DNA of 64,000 bases from Halothermothrix orenii H 168 (GCF_000020485.1 NC_011899.1:2488501-2552500), one strand, 5' to 3'. Positions 9,278 through 18,689 are shown, numbered from the stretch's first letter. The notes: generated from the letters alone by a model not told the origin. Program-made: numbers and translations.

Positions 9278-9894
9278 CTAATTTTCTTCTTCCTTTAAAA
9301 ATTCACGTAAGAAAACCACAAATACACCTATCATAAATGCCAGAATGCCTGCTATAGCCATATTAAGTCTGGCTCTGTTCCCCAGGGGTCTTGCCGGGGG
9401 TACTGCCCTTGCTATAAACTTGACATCACTGGTTTTCTGGGCTTCAGTTATCCGGGCCTCTTCATATTTAGCAGCCAGCATCTCATAGGTTTTTTGTATA
9501 TCATTAACCCTCTGTTCAAGCTGTTTTTCAATAATCCTGTTTCGTCCTATAAATGTCTGAAGCTTTTTAACCTCTTCTTCAAGGCTGTCTCTGGCTTCTC
9601 TGTAAAAGGCCAGTTGATTCTGTAAATGATCCAGCTCTATTCTGGTGTTAATCAAATCATTTCTCAGGTTACGGTAACTTAAAGCTTCTTTTTCATATAG
9701 CTTACGGTAGTGAGCTACATCTGCCTCCAGGTTGTCCATTTCTTGCTCCCAGCTGTGGAGCTTGACCTGAAGTTGTTTTAATTCTTCAGTTTCAACCTTA
9801 ATAAGTTTTTCATAATGGGCTATTTCCTGAGGCAGGCTTTCCACCTGTATTGTAGCATTAGTCAGTCTCTTTTTCAACTGACTATATATGGGGT
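9278..9894 (-). pseudogene. 3' half of an IS-split Wzz-type chain-length determinant
   Basis: This half encodes the C-terminal coiled coil and second transmembrane helix (MAIAGILAFMIGVFVVFLREF) of a Wzz/polysaccharide co-polymerase. The proline-rich ARAVPPARPLGNRARLN just before the helix is diagnostic. The reading frame is open to a TTG at 9877 but no ribosome site is visible. Joining it to the half at 11430-12596 after removing the element and one copy of the 10-bp duplication gives an uninterrupted frame (DEIINPI-YSQL-KKRLT) of about 590 residues. Probably non-functional unless the two halves are made separately. Confidence 0.85.
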
Positions 9895-9954
9895 GTACGT
9901 GTCAAGAAAAGGTAGGAAGAATATTTCACCTCAAACAACCCATAAATATTTATT

Positions 9955-11334
9955 CTAAATAGTTGCCAGTCCTCTTATTGCTTTTACCCAATCTTTACCG
10001 CTATCTGGACCATTTATTGCAGGTATTTTTGCCTGTAACCACTTACTCCAATCCCTGTCCACTTTCTTAAACATATATTTTATTTTCCTTACCGGGTTTT
10101 TTATTGTGTAATACTGATCTCCAAGTCTTTCTTTTAATTCCTTGTTATGTTTTAACATTAAAATTCTAGCCATTGCCTCAGCACCTTTTTTGCTCCAATT
10201 CATTCCCTGGTTCTTCATCCTGCGAGCCACATTCTTATCCACATAGCCCTCAGCTGCTCCCATCCCATGTAATTCTTTATTCCTTAATTCTGTTGGTATT
10301 CGATATCTGTAATCTAATAAGTGCTCTTCATACTTTTTAAAATGCTTTATTATTTTCCTCCTCTTTTCTCGGTTTTCAGCTGTTTCTCCCATACATATTA
10401 ACGATTCCAATGTGTCCAGAAATACCTGCTTTCTTCCTTCTGCTAATACCCTGCATAAATCATCTGCAACTTCTCTTCCAAAGTATAATCCTATATCTCT
10501 TTTTATATGATACCTATCCAGTTGTACTATTATATTTTCAAAGTATTCCTTACTGGTCTTTTGTATCCAGCTGGCACCGTCCCCGTTTAATACTACTAAA
10601 GTGTTTTCAAGATTATATTTTTTGCTTATTTGATGGATTAATTCTTCATAAAAGTCATCTGCTTTTCCATAGACTCCTGCTACTATTTGTGGCTCCTTCA
10701 ATCTCTTCCGTTTTTTTGCTGGACTAGTGTATTCCCAGCCCTCATGGATTAATCCCAGTTTGATTTCCAGCTTCTTTCCTCCTTCTTCCTGACTACCAAC
10801 CATTATCCCGTCAGCTTCAATGAATAGTAGTGGTATTTCTTTTTCCTCTCCTTTTAAAATCTTACCTCCAGTGAATACTTCCTCTTTTTCATGTTTGAGT
10901 CTCTCTGACTCCCTTTTTCCAAAATCCCTGACTTCATTAAAGATAGTTGTATGGCTTAAATGGGGAAAACCGGCTTCAGCCAGTACTTCCTCCACTTGCC
11001 TGTAGCTCATCTTACTTGCCAGTATTACCAGCAGTTTTAGGTATTCTCCACTTACTCTTTTTTTCTTTTTTAACCCCAGTTTTTTGTCCAGTAAAATGAC
11101 GCTTTTTCCTGTTTTTTGGTCTTTATATAGTCGCCTTCTAAGCTTGATGTTTCCAACTTTAGTCGATATCGTTCTTTCTAAAAATCTTACTACTTCTAAA
11201 TTTTTATCTTTATTTTTAAATAGCTCTTCTTCAAGCTTTTCTATTACCTTCTCCATTATCTGCCTTGCAAGTTCCAGTGCTGCCTTCTCCAAGGTATTGA
11301 TATCTGTTATGTTTTGTAGTAAAATATTTACCAT
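9955..11334 (-). CDS. ISLre2-family (UPF0236) transposase
   Basis: A 459-residue transposase. The family is recognised from the N-terminal helical region, the EYLKLLVILASKMSYRQVEE segment, and the core segments LLFIEADGIMVG (Asp near 175), LVVLNGDGASWI (Asp near 252) and HGMGAAEGYVDK (Glu near 362). These are plausible DDE catalytic residues. Length matches full-size members and there are no stops or frameshifts, so it is probably active. Start ATG 11334 has AGGAG 12-16 bases upstream, located in the loop of a strong hairpin. Transcribed in the same direction as the host wzz gene. Confidence 0.9.
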   Translation of the reverse strand: MVNILLQNITDINTLEKAALELARQIMEKVIEKLEEELFKNKDKNLEVVRFLERTISTKVGNIKLRRRLYKDQKTGKSVILLDKKLGLKKKKRVSGEYLKLLVILASKMSYRQVEEVLAEAGFPHLSHTTIFNEVRDFGKRESERLKHEKEEVFTGGKILKGEEKEIPLLFIEADGIMVGSQEEGGKKLEIKLGLIHEGWEYTSPAKKRKRLKEPQIVAGVYGKADDFYEELIHQISKKYNLENTLVVLNGDGASWIQKTSKEYFENIIVQLDRYHIKRDIGLYFGREVADDLCRVLAEGRKQVFLDTLESLICMGETAENREKRRKIIKHFKKYEEHLLDYRYRIPTELRNKELHGMGAAEGYVDKNVARRMKNQGMNWSKKGAEAMARILMLKHNKELKERLGDQYYTIKNPVRKIKYMFKKVDRDWSKWLQAKIPAINGPDSGKDWVKAIRGLATI

Positions 11335-11377
11335 AGAGACCTCAACTCCTTTGGTCGGGTTTGTTTGAGGTCTCTAT
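11333..11377 (-). promoter_or_regulatory. 13-bp perfect hairpin over transposase start
   Basis: ATAGAGACCTCAA (11333-11345) and its exact reverse complement TTGAGGTCTCTAT (11365-11377) frame a 19-base loop. In the minus-strand RNA the 3' arm runs into the ATG start codon and the AGGAG ribosome site is in the loop. In other elements such as IS10 and IS50, hairpins of this kind block translation of transposase from transcripts that enter from outside. That role here is inferred. Confidence 0.65.
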
Positions 11378-11429
11378 TTCTTTATCTATACCTTGTTTTC
11401 CTTCTTTTCCTACTTAAATTTTACACGTT

Positions 11430-12596
11430 CTATATGGGGTTTATAATCTCATCAGTAAGCCTCAAATCTTTAAGGGCCTTTATTTCTTCAGGTGTAAATA
11501 CCTTCTCCCAGAAGACATCATCTGTCAGTGACCTTTCAAGCTCCCAGGTGGAAGGTTCATTCTCAAGCAGGGAGTTGATCCTATCTATTTCAACCTGCCT
11601 TGTTTTCAGTTTATTCTCCAGTGAAGCCAGTTTTTGATAATAATTCTTAAGAAGTTTTCTTTTAACCTCTATCTCTTCTTTTAAAAGATCAAGGTCATGA
11701 TCCTTAAAAAAATTCATCAGTTCTGCCTGGCTTGCCAGGTATTTATTCCGGGCCTCAACAATCGGGATATCATCCTGACTGGTGTTGTTTTCTCCCAGTT
11801 CTCCAAGCCACTCTCCCTTATCTTCCTGTTCCTTTACCATATCCTTAAAATGATTATATTCAGCCTGGACCGAACCCAGGTCTGTTTTTATTTCTAATAA
11901 TTTGTCAGAATACTCCCGTAATCTTTTTTCCTTAACCTCTAGTTCTATTTCAACAAGGCCAGGACGGGTTTGCTCCCTGAACTCCTCCAGTTTATTCTGG
12001 ACTTCATTCAGTTTTTCCCTGGTATCATTAAACTGTTCCTCAATTACCAGGCTTATTTCCCTGACTTCTCCCTTCCTGATCTTCCTGGTTGCCTCCATAA
12101 AAAGTTCGGCCCAGGTGTTGGCAATTTTACTGGCCAATTCAGGTTTCTTGCTTTTAACTTTGAGGACAATCAGGGGGGCCTCAAGGGAATCTCTTCTGTT
12201 AGGATTACTACCTGTTAAGATCTCAATTGACATTTTATCTCCTAAATCGGAGGTAGTATATGATTCACCGTCTATATTGTTTAGTTTAAGTTTTTCAATA
12301 ATATCAGCTTTCATGGTATCAGTCATAGCCAGGTTTTTATAGGTATCGAGGGGTAAAGTAGCCACCTCCAGTGACGTCTTGTAGGTAGGAGGTATGATTA
12401 AGAGGGTAGCTCTGGCCTCGTAAACCGGGGAGGTAAAAAGCTTAAAATAAACCCCGGTTATAAGGAGGGCTATAACCATCAGGCCCAGAATTAGATACCG
12501 TCCTTTCCATAAGACCCTGATATATTCCCTTAAATCTATTTCATATTCATCATAATTTCTCTTTTCTTCCACCTGAATTTTCAACCCTTTCTGCAT
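11430..12596 (-). pseudogene. 5' half of an IS-split Wzz-type chain-length determinant
   Basis: This half encodes the N-terminal part of a polysaccharide co-polymerase: EYEIDLREYIRVLWKGRYL, then the first membrane helix (about residues 33-55), the extracytoplasmic domain (PVYEARATLLII) and long coiled coils. It ends at a stop made by the insertion (TAG 11432-11430 uses the first IS base), removing the second membrane helix. Wzz proteins set chain length together with the Wzy polymerase. It is paralogous to the neighbouring 278-residue gene. No tyrosine-kinase domain or BY-kinase gene is seen nearby. Start ATG 12596 has AGGTAG upstream. Confidence 0.85.
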
Positions 12597-12616
12597 ATTA
12601 TACTACCTGCAAATCA

Positions 12617-13453
12617 TCATTCCTTCATAAATTCCCTGAAAAAAACAATGAAAACTCCCATCATTAATCCTAAAATACCGGCAATGACTACATTTAACTT
12701 TATATTGGGGCTAACCGGGTTTTCCGGAACATAGGGGCTGCTTATAACTTCCAACGGCCTTAAGGTTAATAACTCTCTCTCCAGCCTGTTTTTATCTTTA
12801 ACCAGGCCCCTTTTATAGGTTAAGAGAGAATCGAGGTTATTATCAAGGCTGTTTAACAGGACATATTTCTCTACAGCCGGTAAATCACGGTTATTAAGCT
12901 TTTCTATCCCTTCCTCCACCGAACCGATCCGCTGGTTAATCTCGTCAAGTTCAGTAATTATCCCCTGTAAATATGTTTCTTTATGATTAACAACCTTCCG
13001 GTAATACTTATCTGATTTTTCCTGTGCTTTTACGATTAACCCCTCTAAAATATCAAAGGCTAACCGGGGTTCAGTATGGCTAACCTTGATTTCAAGCATA
13101 CTGGTTTCCCTGACATGGTTAACCTTTATATTATTACTGGCAAAAGTATGTAATTCTGACATGGTATATTCCCGGTTTACACCCTCCATTACCCCTTTGA
13201 GTAAGGAAGGGCTTTTAATAAGTCGGGCCATACTGGCCGGCCTGCTGTATATACCATCGGTACTGGTAAGCCTGATAACAGCTTCAGTCTCATAAACGGG
13301 ATTAATAAGAAAATAGCTGGCCAGTCCCACGAGGAGAATCGCTATCCCCATCAGGGAAATAACCAACCATCTGCCAGCCCATAGAACCTTTATGTATTCC
13401 CTAAGATCAATCTCATATTCCTCATAATACCTGACTTCCTCCAACAGTCCCAC
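12617..13453 (-). CDS. Wzz-type chain-length determinant
   Basis: A 278-residue polysaccharide co-polymerase with the standard two-helix plan. EYEIDLREYIKVLWAGRWL leads into helix 1 (about 31-53). The extracytoplasmic domain begins NPVYETEAVIRLTS and contains heptad-rich helices. The proline-rich VPENPVSPNIKLN comes before helix 2, which ends FREFMKE. It regulates polymer length in the Wzx/Wzy pathway. Start is probably GTG 13453, with GGAGG five bases upstream. Being intact, it may cover for the IS-disrupted longer paralogue just downstream. Confidence 0.87.
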   Translation of the reverse strand: MGLLEEVRYYEEYEIDLREYIKVLWAGRWLVISLMGIAILLVGLASYFLINPVYETEAVIRLTSTDGIYSRPASMARLIKSPSLLKGVMEGVNREYTMSELHTFASNNIKVNHVRETSMLEIKVSHTEPRLAFDILEGLIVKAQEKSDKYYRKVVNHKETYLQGIITELDEINQRIGSVEEGIEKLNNRDLPAVEKYVLLNSLDNNLDSLLTYKRGLVKDKNRLERELLTLRPLEVISSPYVPENPVSPNIKLNVVIAGILGLMMGVFIVFFREFMKE

Positions 13454-13464
13454 CCTTTCCTCCG

Positions 13465-14160
13465 TTATCTGGCGCCATGCCCGAAAATTACTACATATAT
13501 AGTTTTTAAAATAATTTTAAAATCAAGCCACAGACTCTGATTGGATATGTACAGTAAATCAAGCCTCAACTTCTGATGGGGTTTTATATCATAACCCCCG
13601 TTAACCTGGGCCAGTCCGGTTAAGCCAGGCTTGACAAGAAGACGGTTTTTAAAACCGGGGTGTTCCCTCTCAAATTTCTCTACAAAGAGTGGCCTTTCGG
13701 GACGGGGCCCGACCAGGGACATCTCCCCTTTAAGAACATTCCATAACTGAGGTAACTCATCGAGACGGGTTTTACGGATAAACTTCCCAACCCGGGTTAC
13801 CCGGTTATCATCTTTTCTGGCCCATACAGCCCCGGTCCTGGCCTCGGCATTATTAACCATGGAACGGAATTTAAATATCAGATACTCTTTGCCACCCTTA
13901 CCCACTCTTACCTGACTGTAGATAATGGGACCGGGGCTATCGAGTTTGATGGCAATAGCCACCAGCAACATTACCGGTGAAGCCAGAATTAGACCGGTTG
14001 CAGAAGCTAATATATCAATTATTCTTTTAGTAATTAAATAGACAGGGGATGGGTTGTATCCCTTAATCCGGTAACCCTTCTTTTTCTTATTTTTGCCTTC
14101 AACTTGCCTCTCATAAGTTTCCCAGGCCCCGGCTAAACTCTCCTGGTAATTATTGGCCAT
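13465..14160 (-). CDS. Undecaprenyl-phosphate sugar-1-phosphate transferase
   Basis: A 231-residue monotopic phosphoglycosyltransferase of the WcaJ/EpsE/bacterial sugar-transferase family. It starts repeat-unit synthesis by moving a sugar-1-phosphate from a UDP-sugar to undecaprenyl phosphate. It contains the single re-entrant helix (about 48-70) and the family signatures KLDSPGPIIYSQVRVG, FKFRSM, TRLDELPQLWNVLKGEMS and LVGPRPERP, then KPGLTGLAQVNG. It lacks the long N-terminal multi-helix part of WbaP forms. It is the first gene of the operon; AGGGGGG precedes ATG 14160. Confidence 0.92.
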   Translation of the reverse strand: MANNYQESLAGAWETYERQVEGKNKKKKGYRIKGYNPSPVYLITKRIIDILASATGLILASPVMLLVAIAIKLDSPGPIIYSQVRVGKGGKEYLIFKFRSMVNNAEARTGAVWARKDDNRVTRVGKFIRKTRLDELPQLWNVLKGEMSLVGPRPERPLFVEKFEREHPGFKNRLLVKPGLTGLAQVNGGYDIKPHQKLRLDLLYISNQSLWLDFKIILKTIYVVIFGHGAR

Positions 14161-14297
14161 TTTTCTCCCCCCTGTCTTTAAAAATTTCGTTAAAAACCCG
14201 GAAATATAAAACCTTCAATTATTTTTATTCGACAAAAGTGATAGTAATCCTCCATAGTTTCTATTACATTTTTACATTTAATAATTTCCAGTTTATA

Positions 14298-14326
14298 ATT
14301 ATATACAATCTGTGTATATTTGGCAA
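14298..14326 (-). promoter_or_regulatory. Sigma-A promoter for the polysaccharide operon
   Basis: On the minus strand TTGCCA (14326-14321), a 17-base spacer and a perfect TATAAT (14303-14298) lie about 138 bases upstream of the initiating transferase start. The 14161-14475 gap holds this promoter and a leader of roughly 130 bases; a small CAGGTG/CACCTG inverted repeat near 14382-14403 is the only other structure noticed. Confidence 0.75.
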
Positions 14327-14475
14327 GGGATTTTTGTCGTCATTTTATATTATATGGAAATTATTATACCCGAAATGTGACAGGTGAACATTAACACACC
14401 TGCAGCCCTGTTCAATTTTTACAAAAGTTTCAGGTAATCATTGTCAGTATTTACCATGTATACAAATTTAATAAT

Positions 14476-15201
14476 TTACAGCAAAGAGGCTGCCTCTTTA
14501 TCTATAATCAGGGTTACCTCGGGGTGGGTCTGGAGCAATGAAGCCGGTACTTTAGTGCTGACATAGCCGCTTACAGTCTCCTTTATGGCCCTGGCCTTAT
14601 TCCTGCCACTGGCAAGAAGAATAATCCGTCTCGCTTTAAGTATGGTTGCCATCCCTACTGAGATAGCCTTGCGGGGAACATCATCAGGGGAATCAAAGAA
14701 CCGGCTATTGGCCTGGATGGTCTCCTCAGTCAGATCCACCAGGTGGGTGGTTACATTGAGACGCTCATCGGGTTCATTAAACCCGATATGGCCGTTGGGG
14801 CCAATCCCCAGTATTTGAAGGTCAATCCCCCCGGACCGCCTTATTTTTTCTTCATAATCCTGACACTCTGCCTCGACATCACCGGCCATCCCATCTGGTA
14901 TATGGGTCCTGGCAGGATGTATATTGACATGTTTAAAAAAGTTTTCCTTCATATAATAATGGTAACTCTGGGGGGCCTCCGGGGGAAGGTTATAATATTC
15001 ATCGAGGTTAAAGGTAGTAACCTCTGAAAAATCTATCTCCCCCTCTTTATACATCTCAGCAAGCTCCTGATACATCCCGATGGGGGTACTCCCTGTGGCC
15101 AGCCCCAGGACACTATCGGGTTTTAAGATAACCTGGCTTGCTACCAGTAAAGCCGCTTTTTTACTCATCTCCCGGTAATTTTCTTCTATAAGAACCCTCA
15201 T
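14476..15201 (-). CDS. nagB: Glucosamine-6-phosphate deaminase
   Basis: A 241-residue isomerase/deaminase converting glucosamine-6-phosphate to fructose-6-phosphate and ammonia. Motifs: [27 protein letters not shown] with the catalytic Asp, and [14 protein letters not shown] with the catalytic His. Start ATG 15201 is chosen because GGGAGG lies just upstream and [13 protein letters not shown] matches the family N-terminus; an upstream in-frame ATG would overlap nagA. It is the last gene of nagR-nagA-nagB and follows nagA by 34 bp. Confidence 0.95.
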   Translation of the reverse strand: MRVLIEENYREMSKKAALLVASQVILKPDSVLGLATGSTPIGMYQELAEMYKEGEIDFSEVTTFNLDEYYNLPPEAPQSYHYYMKENFFKHVNIHPARTHIPDGMAGDVEAECQDYEEKIRRSGGIDLQILGIGPNGHIGFNEPDERLNVTTHLVDLTEETIQANSRFFDSPDDVPRKAISVGMATILKARRIILLASGRNKARAIKETVSGYVSTKVPASLLQTHPEVTLIIDKEAASLL

Positions 15202-15235
15202 TATCCTACCTCCCTGATTAAAATTTAATGTAAAT

Positions 15236-16375
15236 TTAACATTTGATTTCTCCATCTACAAAAACCTTGTTTACTTTAAGTTCTTTATCAAGTAAAACCA
15301 TATCAGCCCGGTAGCCGGGGGCAATACTACCTATCTCATCAGCGACCCCCAGAAGCCGGGCCGGGTTTGAAGTTATCATGGCAATAACCCGGTGGAGGGG
15401 AAGGTCACTTATCTTTACAATATTGCTGAGGGCCCTGTCCAGAGTCAAAATGCTTCCCGCCAGGGTACCATCCTCTAGACGGGCTGAATCCTCTTTAACT
15501 ATAACCTTCTGTCCTCCCAGTTCGTAGGTGCCATCCTCTAAAGTAGTAGCCTCCATCTGATCGGTAACCAGGATAATATCCTCCCAGTCCTTTGCTTTGA
15601 ACACCAGGTTAAGGGCAGCTGGATGGATATGGATTAAATCGGCGATAAGCTCACAGGTCAGATCTGTAGTTAGTACCGCCCCCACTATACCCGGTCTCCG
15701 GTGGTGTAACCCTGTCATGGCGTTAAAGAGATGGGTGGCGTGACTTATTCCCCACTCCCGGGCTCTAATGACATCATCATAACTGGCGGCAGAATGGCCG
15801 ACCGACGCCACAATACCATTTTCCCTTAAAAACTCCACTAACTTCCTGGCCCCTTCCCTTTCTGGAGCCAGGGTCACAACTTTAACAACATCTGTATAAT
15901 CCTTTAAAAATGATATAGCCGGTTCCTTAATGGCCTCCCTGGCCTGGCAACCACGGTACCCGGGACTGATAAAGGGGCTTTCCATATAAACACCCAAAAT
16001 TTTTGCTCCCTCTACCCCTTTTGCCCGGGCTTGCCTTACAGCATCCAGGGCCTTTGTGATCCTCTCCTCCGGCATGGCCATTGTCGTCGGTGTAAAGGAA
16101 GTAACCCCGGTCCGGACGATGGCCTTTGAATAATTGTTGAGGGCTTCATAGTTGCCGTCCATGGTATCATAACCTGCCGCTCCATGAGTATGGATATCAA
16201 TAAAACCCGGCGCAAGGTAATTCCCCTCCCCATCAATAACCTCAAGGCCATTAACTTTTAACCCTTCAACTTCTTCCTCAGCAATTATCTTCTCAATCCT
16301 ATCTTCAAAAAGGACCGCTTTCCCGGTAAAAATCCCTTCTATTGTAACCAGTTTAATATTTTTAAGTGCTTTCAA
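15236..16375 (-). CDS. nagA: N-acetylglucosamine-6-phosphate deacetylase
   Basis: A 379-residue amidohydrolase-fold enzyme removing acetate from GlcNAc-6-phosphate. Visible motifs: [15 protein letters not shown] (metal ligands), [17 protein letters not shown] (metal-binding Glu), [25 protein letters not shown] and ILVTDQMEA with the catalytic Asp. TTG 16375 is preferred as start: AGGAGG is eight bases upstream and the protein then begins [18 protein letters not shown] at 16399, overlapping the nagR stop as GTGA, is the alternative. It supplies nagB with substrate. Confidence 0.93.
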   Translation of the reverse strand: MKALKNIKLVTIEGIFTGKAVLFEDRIEKIIAEEEVEGLKVNGLEVIDGEGNYLAPGFIDIHTHGAAGYDTMDGNYEALNNYSKAIVRTGVTSFTPTTMAMPEERITKALDAVRQARAKGVEGAKILGVYMESPFISPGYRGCQAREAIKEPAISFLKDYTDVVKVVTLAPEREGARKLVEFLRENGIVASVGHSAASYDDVIRAREWGISHATHLFNAMTGLHHRRPGIVGAVLTTDLTCELIADLIHIHPAALNLVFKAKDWEDIILVTDQMEATTLEDGTYELGGQKVIVKEDSARLEDGTLAGSILTLDRALSNIVKISDLPLHRVIAMITSNPARLLGVADEIGSIAPGYRADMVLLDKELKVNKVFVDGEIKC

Positions 16376-16395
16376 AGATGTATCCCTCCTGTCGG

Positions 16396-17154
16396 TCACC
16401 CTTCTTTAAAATTAAATTTTAATTTAAATTTATACTCATCACTGCGGTAATGAGCCCTGGTATATTCAATTGGGGTTTTGCTGGAAAGATAGGTAGTCTG
16501 GCAAAACTTAAGGCCCATTGACCCTTCTTCCACTTTAAGTTTCTCAGCTATCCCATCTATTAAAAGGACGGGCTCAACGGTGGCTTCAGCCTTTTTCATA
16601 TTGTAATGATACTTCTCCCTTAAGATGGTGTAAAGGGAGCTCCCCTCAAGTTCAGTCCGCTTCAGGTCCGGACAGAGCTTGACCGGTAGATAAGATTCCT
16701 CCAGGAGAAAGGGTTTATCTTCAACAAGCCTGAGCCTGGTAAGGGAGTAGACCTTCTCTCCGGGTGATAACTTCAGGTGTTGTGCTAGTTCATCATCTGC
16801 CTCTTTCATCTCCCAGTCGATAATGATGGTTTTTGCTCTGAGGCCCTGGGCCTTCATCTCGGCCGAAAAGCTGGCCAGGGGGGAGATAGTCCGGCTCTTT
16901 TTCTTCCGGGCGACAAAAGTACCCTTTCCCTTCTCCCGGTAGAGGTAATTCTCCTGCACAAGCTGTTCAATGGCCTTATGAACAGTCATCCGGCTGATAT
17001 CATGATATTCGGCCAGCTCCCGCTCTGAGGGTATCCGGTCACCTGGTTTAAGGCTTCCCTCTTTAATAGCCCTGATTAACAGGTCCTTAAGCTGGTAATA
17101 AAGGGGGATGGGGCTATTTTTATTAACCGGTGGCATTTCTTTCAGGTTATTCAT
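16396..17154 (-). CDS. nagR: GntR/HutC-type repressor of the nag operon
   Basis: A 252-residue regulator with a winged-helix domain (PIPLYYQLKDLLIRAI, then DRIPSERELAEYHDISRMTV, about residues 15-82) and a C-terminal UTRA ligand domain (about 100-245, including PFLLEESYLP and SSKTPIEYTRAHYRSDEYK). NagR/YvoA/DasR proteins of this type bind dre sites and are released by GlcN-6-P or GlcNAc-6-P. It heads the operon. The second ATG (17154) is eight bases from GGAGG and is preferred to the one at 17160. Assignment to nag control rests on operon position and a dre-like site upstream. Confidence 0.88.
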   Translation of the reverse strand: MNNLKEMPPVNKNSPIPLYYQLKDLLIRAIKEGSLKPGDRIPSERELAEYHDISRMTVHKAIEQLVQENYLYREKGKGTFVARKKKSRTISPLASFSAEMKAQGLRAKTIIIDWEMKEADDELAQHLKLSPGEKVYSLTRLRLVEDKPFLLEESYLPVKLCPDLKRTELEGSSLYTILREKYHYNMKKAEATVEPVLLIDGIAEKLKVEEGSMGLKFCQTTYLSSKTPIEYTRAHYRSDEYKFKLKFNFKEG

Positions 17155-17330
17155 TCTCATGGCCTCCTTTTCTCTTTAAATAAGTGGATTTAATAATAAA
17201 AATTTACAATAATAGATTTTTAATGGCATCTTAAAACCAGGCACTGTGAAAAACTCTGTTATAGCTATACTCTTTTATGGTTATACCTTTCCCTGGAGAA
17301 CAAGTATTATTATGGTGGAATAGATAACAT

Positions 17331-17344
17331 GTGGACTATACCAC
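17331..17344. promoter_or_regulatory. Candidate NagR (dre-like) operator
   Basis: GTGGACTATACCAC is a near-perfect palindrome about 180 bases upstream of nagR. It closely resembles the published DasR/NagR site core (TGGTCTAGACCA type). An AT-rich tract with TATA-like hexamers lies beside it on the minus strand. The remainder of the 17155-17546 gap holds only the inverted repeat at 17469-17505. Confidence 0.55.
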
Positions 17345-17468
17345 TATAAATATATATTCTCTTTTCCTTTAAATATTCCTTTATTTTTTATACATATGTA
17401 GATTTCTTTATTTTACCAGTAATTGAGCCCGTATAATTGAACACAATCACCCTCAAGGTTCAGACAGG

Positions 17469-17505
17469 ACTGGCCCAACCTCTCATTGGAAATTGGAGGG
17501 CCAGT
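17469..17505. terminator. Inverted repeat downstream of glycerate kinase
   Basis: ACTGGCCC (17469-17476) pairs with GGGCCAGT (17498-17505) around a 21-base loop, just after the glycerate kinase stop. There is no U-tract on either side, so a terminator function is doubtful; an mRNA 3'-end hairpin or protein site is equally possible. Confidence 0.3.
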
Positions 17506-17546
17506 GAGACGGAAGTCATCATCCGGTTTTGAGACCAGGGAAATTA

Positions 17547-18689
17547 TTAGTAAAAATGGCTAATATTTTTTATCAACCTCATAATACTGGCAGCGGTACT
17601 TTCCAACCAGGTTTCTGTATACTTGAGGGCCTCTTTTAAGGTAACAGGCCTTTCCATGATACTGAAGATGGCATCAATTCCCTCTTCAAGGACCAGGTCA
17701 GCATCATCTCCCAGGGTGCCCGCTATACCAATAACCGGAATACCCCTCTCCTTTGCCTTCCGGGCCACTCCGATGGGCGTCTTTCCGGTTATGGTCTGTC
17801 CATCGATTTTACCCTCCCCGGTAATAACCAGGTCTACCCCATTTAATTTATCGGTAAAGTGGTTGGCTTCCATAACAATCTCCACTCCGGATCTCAATTC
17901 AGCCCCGGTAAAGGCCACAAGGCCTGCTCCTAAACCACCGGCTGCTCCGGCTCCCGGTATCGACTGGAGGTCGATTCCCAGTTCCCGCTTAACGATAATG
18001 GCAAAATGTTTTAAATTTCTATCCAGCTCTTCAACCATTTCCGGGTCGGCCCCCTTCTGGGGAGCATAAACATAAGCCGCTCCATCCGGACCATATAAGG
18101 GGTTATTCACATCACAGGCCACCTTGATATCAACCCCTTTAATCCTGGAATCAAGGGCACTTAAGTCAATTTTTTCAAGCCTTGCCAGTTCAATCCCTCC
18201 AGAGCCGAGTTCCCGGCCCCTGCTGTCACGAAAACTGACCCCCAGGGCCTGGGCCATTCCCATCCCTCCATCATTGGTGGCACTACCTCCGATACCAATA
18301 ATGAGTTCTTTAACACCCTTATCCAGGGCTGCTTTTATCAACTCCCCTGTTCCATATGTAGTGGTTTTACCGGGGTCAGCCTGTTCAGGTGGCACCAGAG
18401 GCAGGCCAGAGGCAGTAGCCATTTCAATTACAGCAGTTTCGCCACTCCCCAGAAGCCCATAACAGGCTTTGACTTTATCCCCCAGGGGACCTGTTACCTC
18501 TTCATAGACTATCTCTCCCCCGGTGGCATCTACCAGGGAACGGACCGTCCCTTCACCACCATCGGCCATCGGGACTTTTATTATCTCAGCCCCGGGAATT
18601 ACCTTTTTGATACCCCTTTCAATACTCTCCGCCACTTCCAGAGCTGTTAAGCTCCCTTTAAAGGAATCAGGAGCAATTAAGACTTTCAT
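17547..18689 (-). CDS. Glycerate 2-kinase (GarK/GlxK family)
   Basis: A 380-residue kinase phosphorylating D-glycerate to 2-phosphoglycerate. It opens MKVLIAPDSFKGSLTA and has MADGGEGT, GIGGSATNDGGMGMAQALG, GAGAAGGLGAGLVAF and VITGEGKIDGQT, all family hallmarks. Start ATG 18689 is eight bases from GGAGG (an upstream GTG 18698 is worse). It follows the transporter, mannosidase and amidase genes in the same direction. This placement suggests that glycerate is released by their action, as in mannosylglycerate breakdown. Confidence 0.92.
   Translation of the reverse strand: MKVLIAPDSFKGSLTALEVAESIERGIKKVIPGAEIIKVPMADGGEGTVRSLVDATGGEIVYEEVTGPLGDKVKACYGLLGSGETAVIEMATASGLPLVPPEQADPGKTTTYGTGELIKAALDKGVKELIIGIGGSATNDGGMGMAQALGVSFRDSRGRELGSGGIELARLEKIDLSALDSRIKGVDIKVACDVNNPLYGPDGAAYVYAPQKGADPEMVEELDRNLKHFAIIVKRELGIDLQSIPGAGAAGGLGAGLVAFTGAELRSGVEIVMEANHFTDKLNGVDLVITGEGKIDGQTITGKTPIGVARKAKERGIPVIGIAGTLGDDADLVLEEGIDAIFSIMERPVTLKEALKYTETWLESTAASIMRLIKNISHFY

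Larger units (their letters stand above)
9895..11430 (-). mobile_element. Insertion sequence, ISLre2 type, 1536 bp, inside wzz
   Basis: The ends are imperfect inverted repeats. The left end starts GTACGTGTCAAG and the right end, read inward on the minus strand, starts GAACGTGTAAAA; both reach a shared GTAGGAA about 16-18 bases in. A direct repeat TATATGGGGT flanks the element at 9885-9894 and 11431-11440. It carries one transposase gene on the minus strand. The perfect 10-bp duplication, intact transposase and clean restoration of the host gene on in-silico excision all argue for a recent insertion. Confidence 0.9.

Noticed and set aside
9278-9877. Separate functional gene for the C-terminal Wzz half
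   Set aside because: It has only a TTG with no ribosome site and lacks the first membrane helix; reconstruction across the IS explains it better.
10410-11637. Several plus-strand open frames across the IS and wzz region
   Set aside because: They are antisense shadows of the transposase and wzz with no ribosome sites or recognisable motifs.
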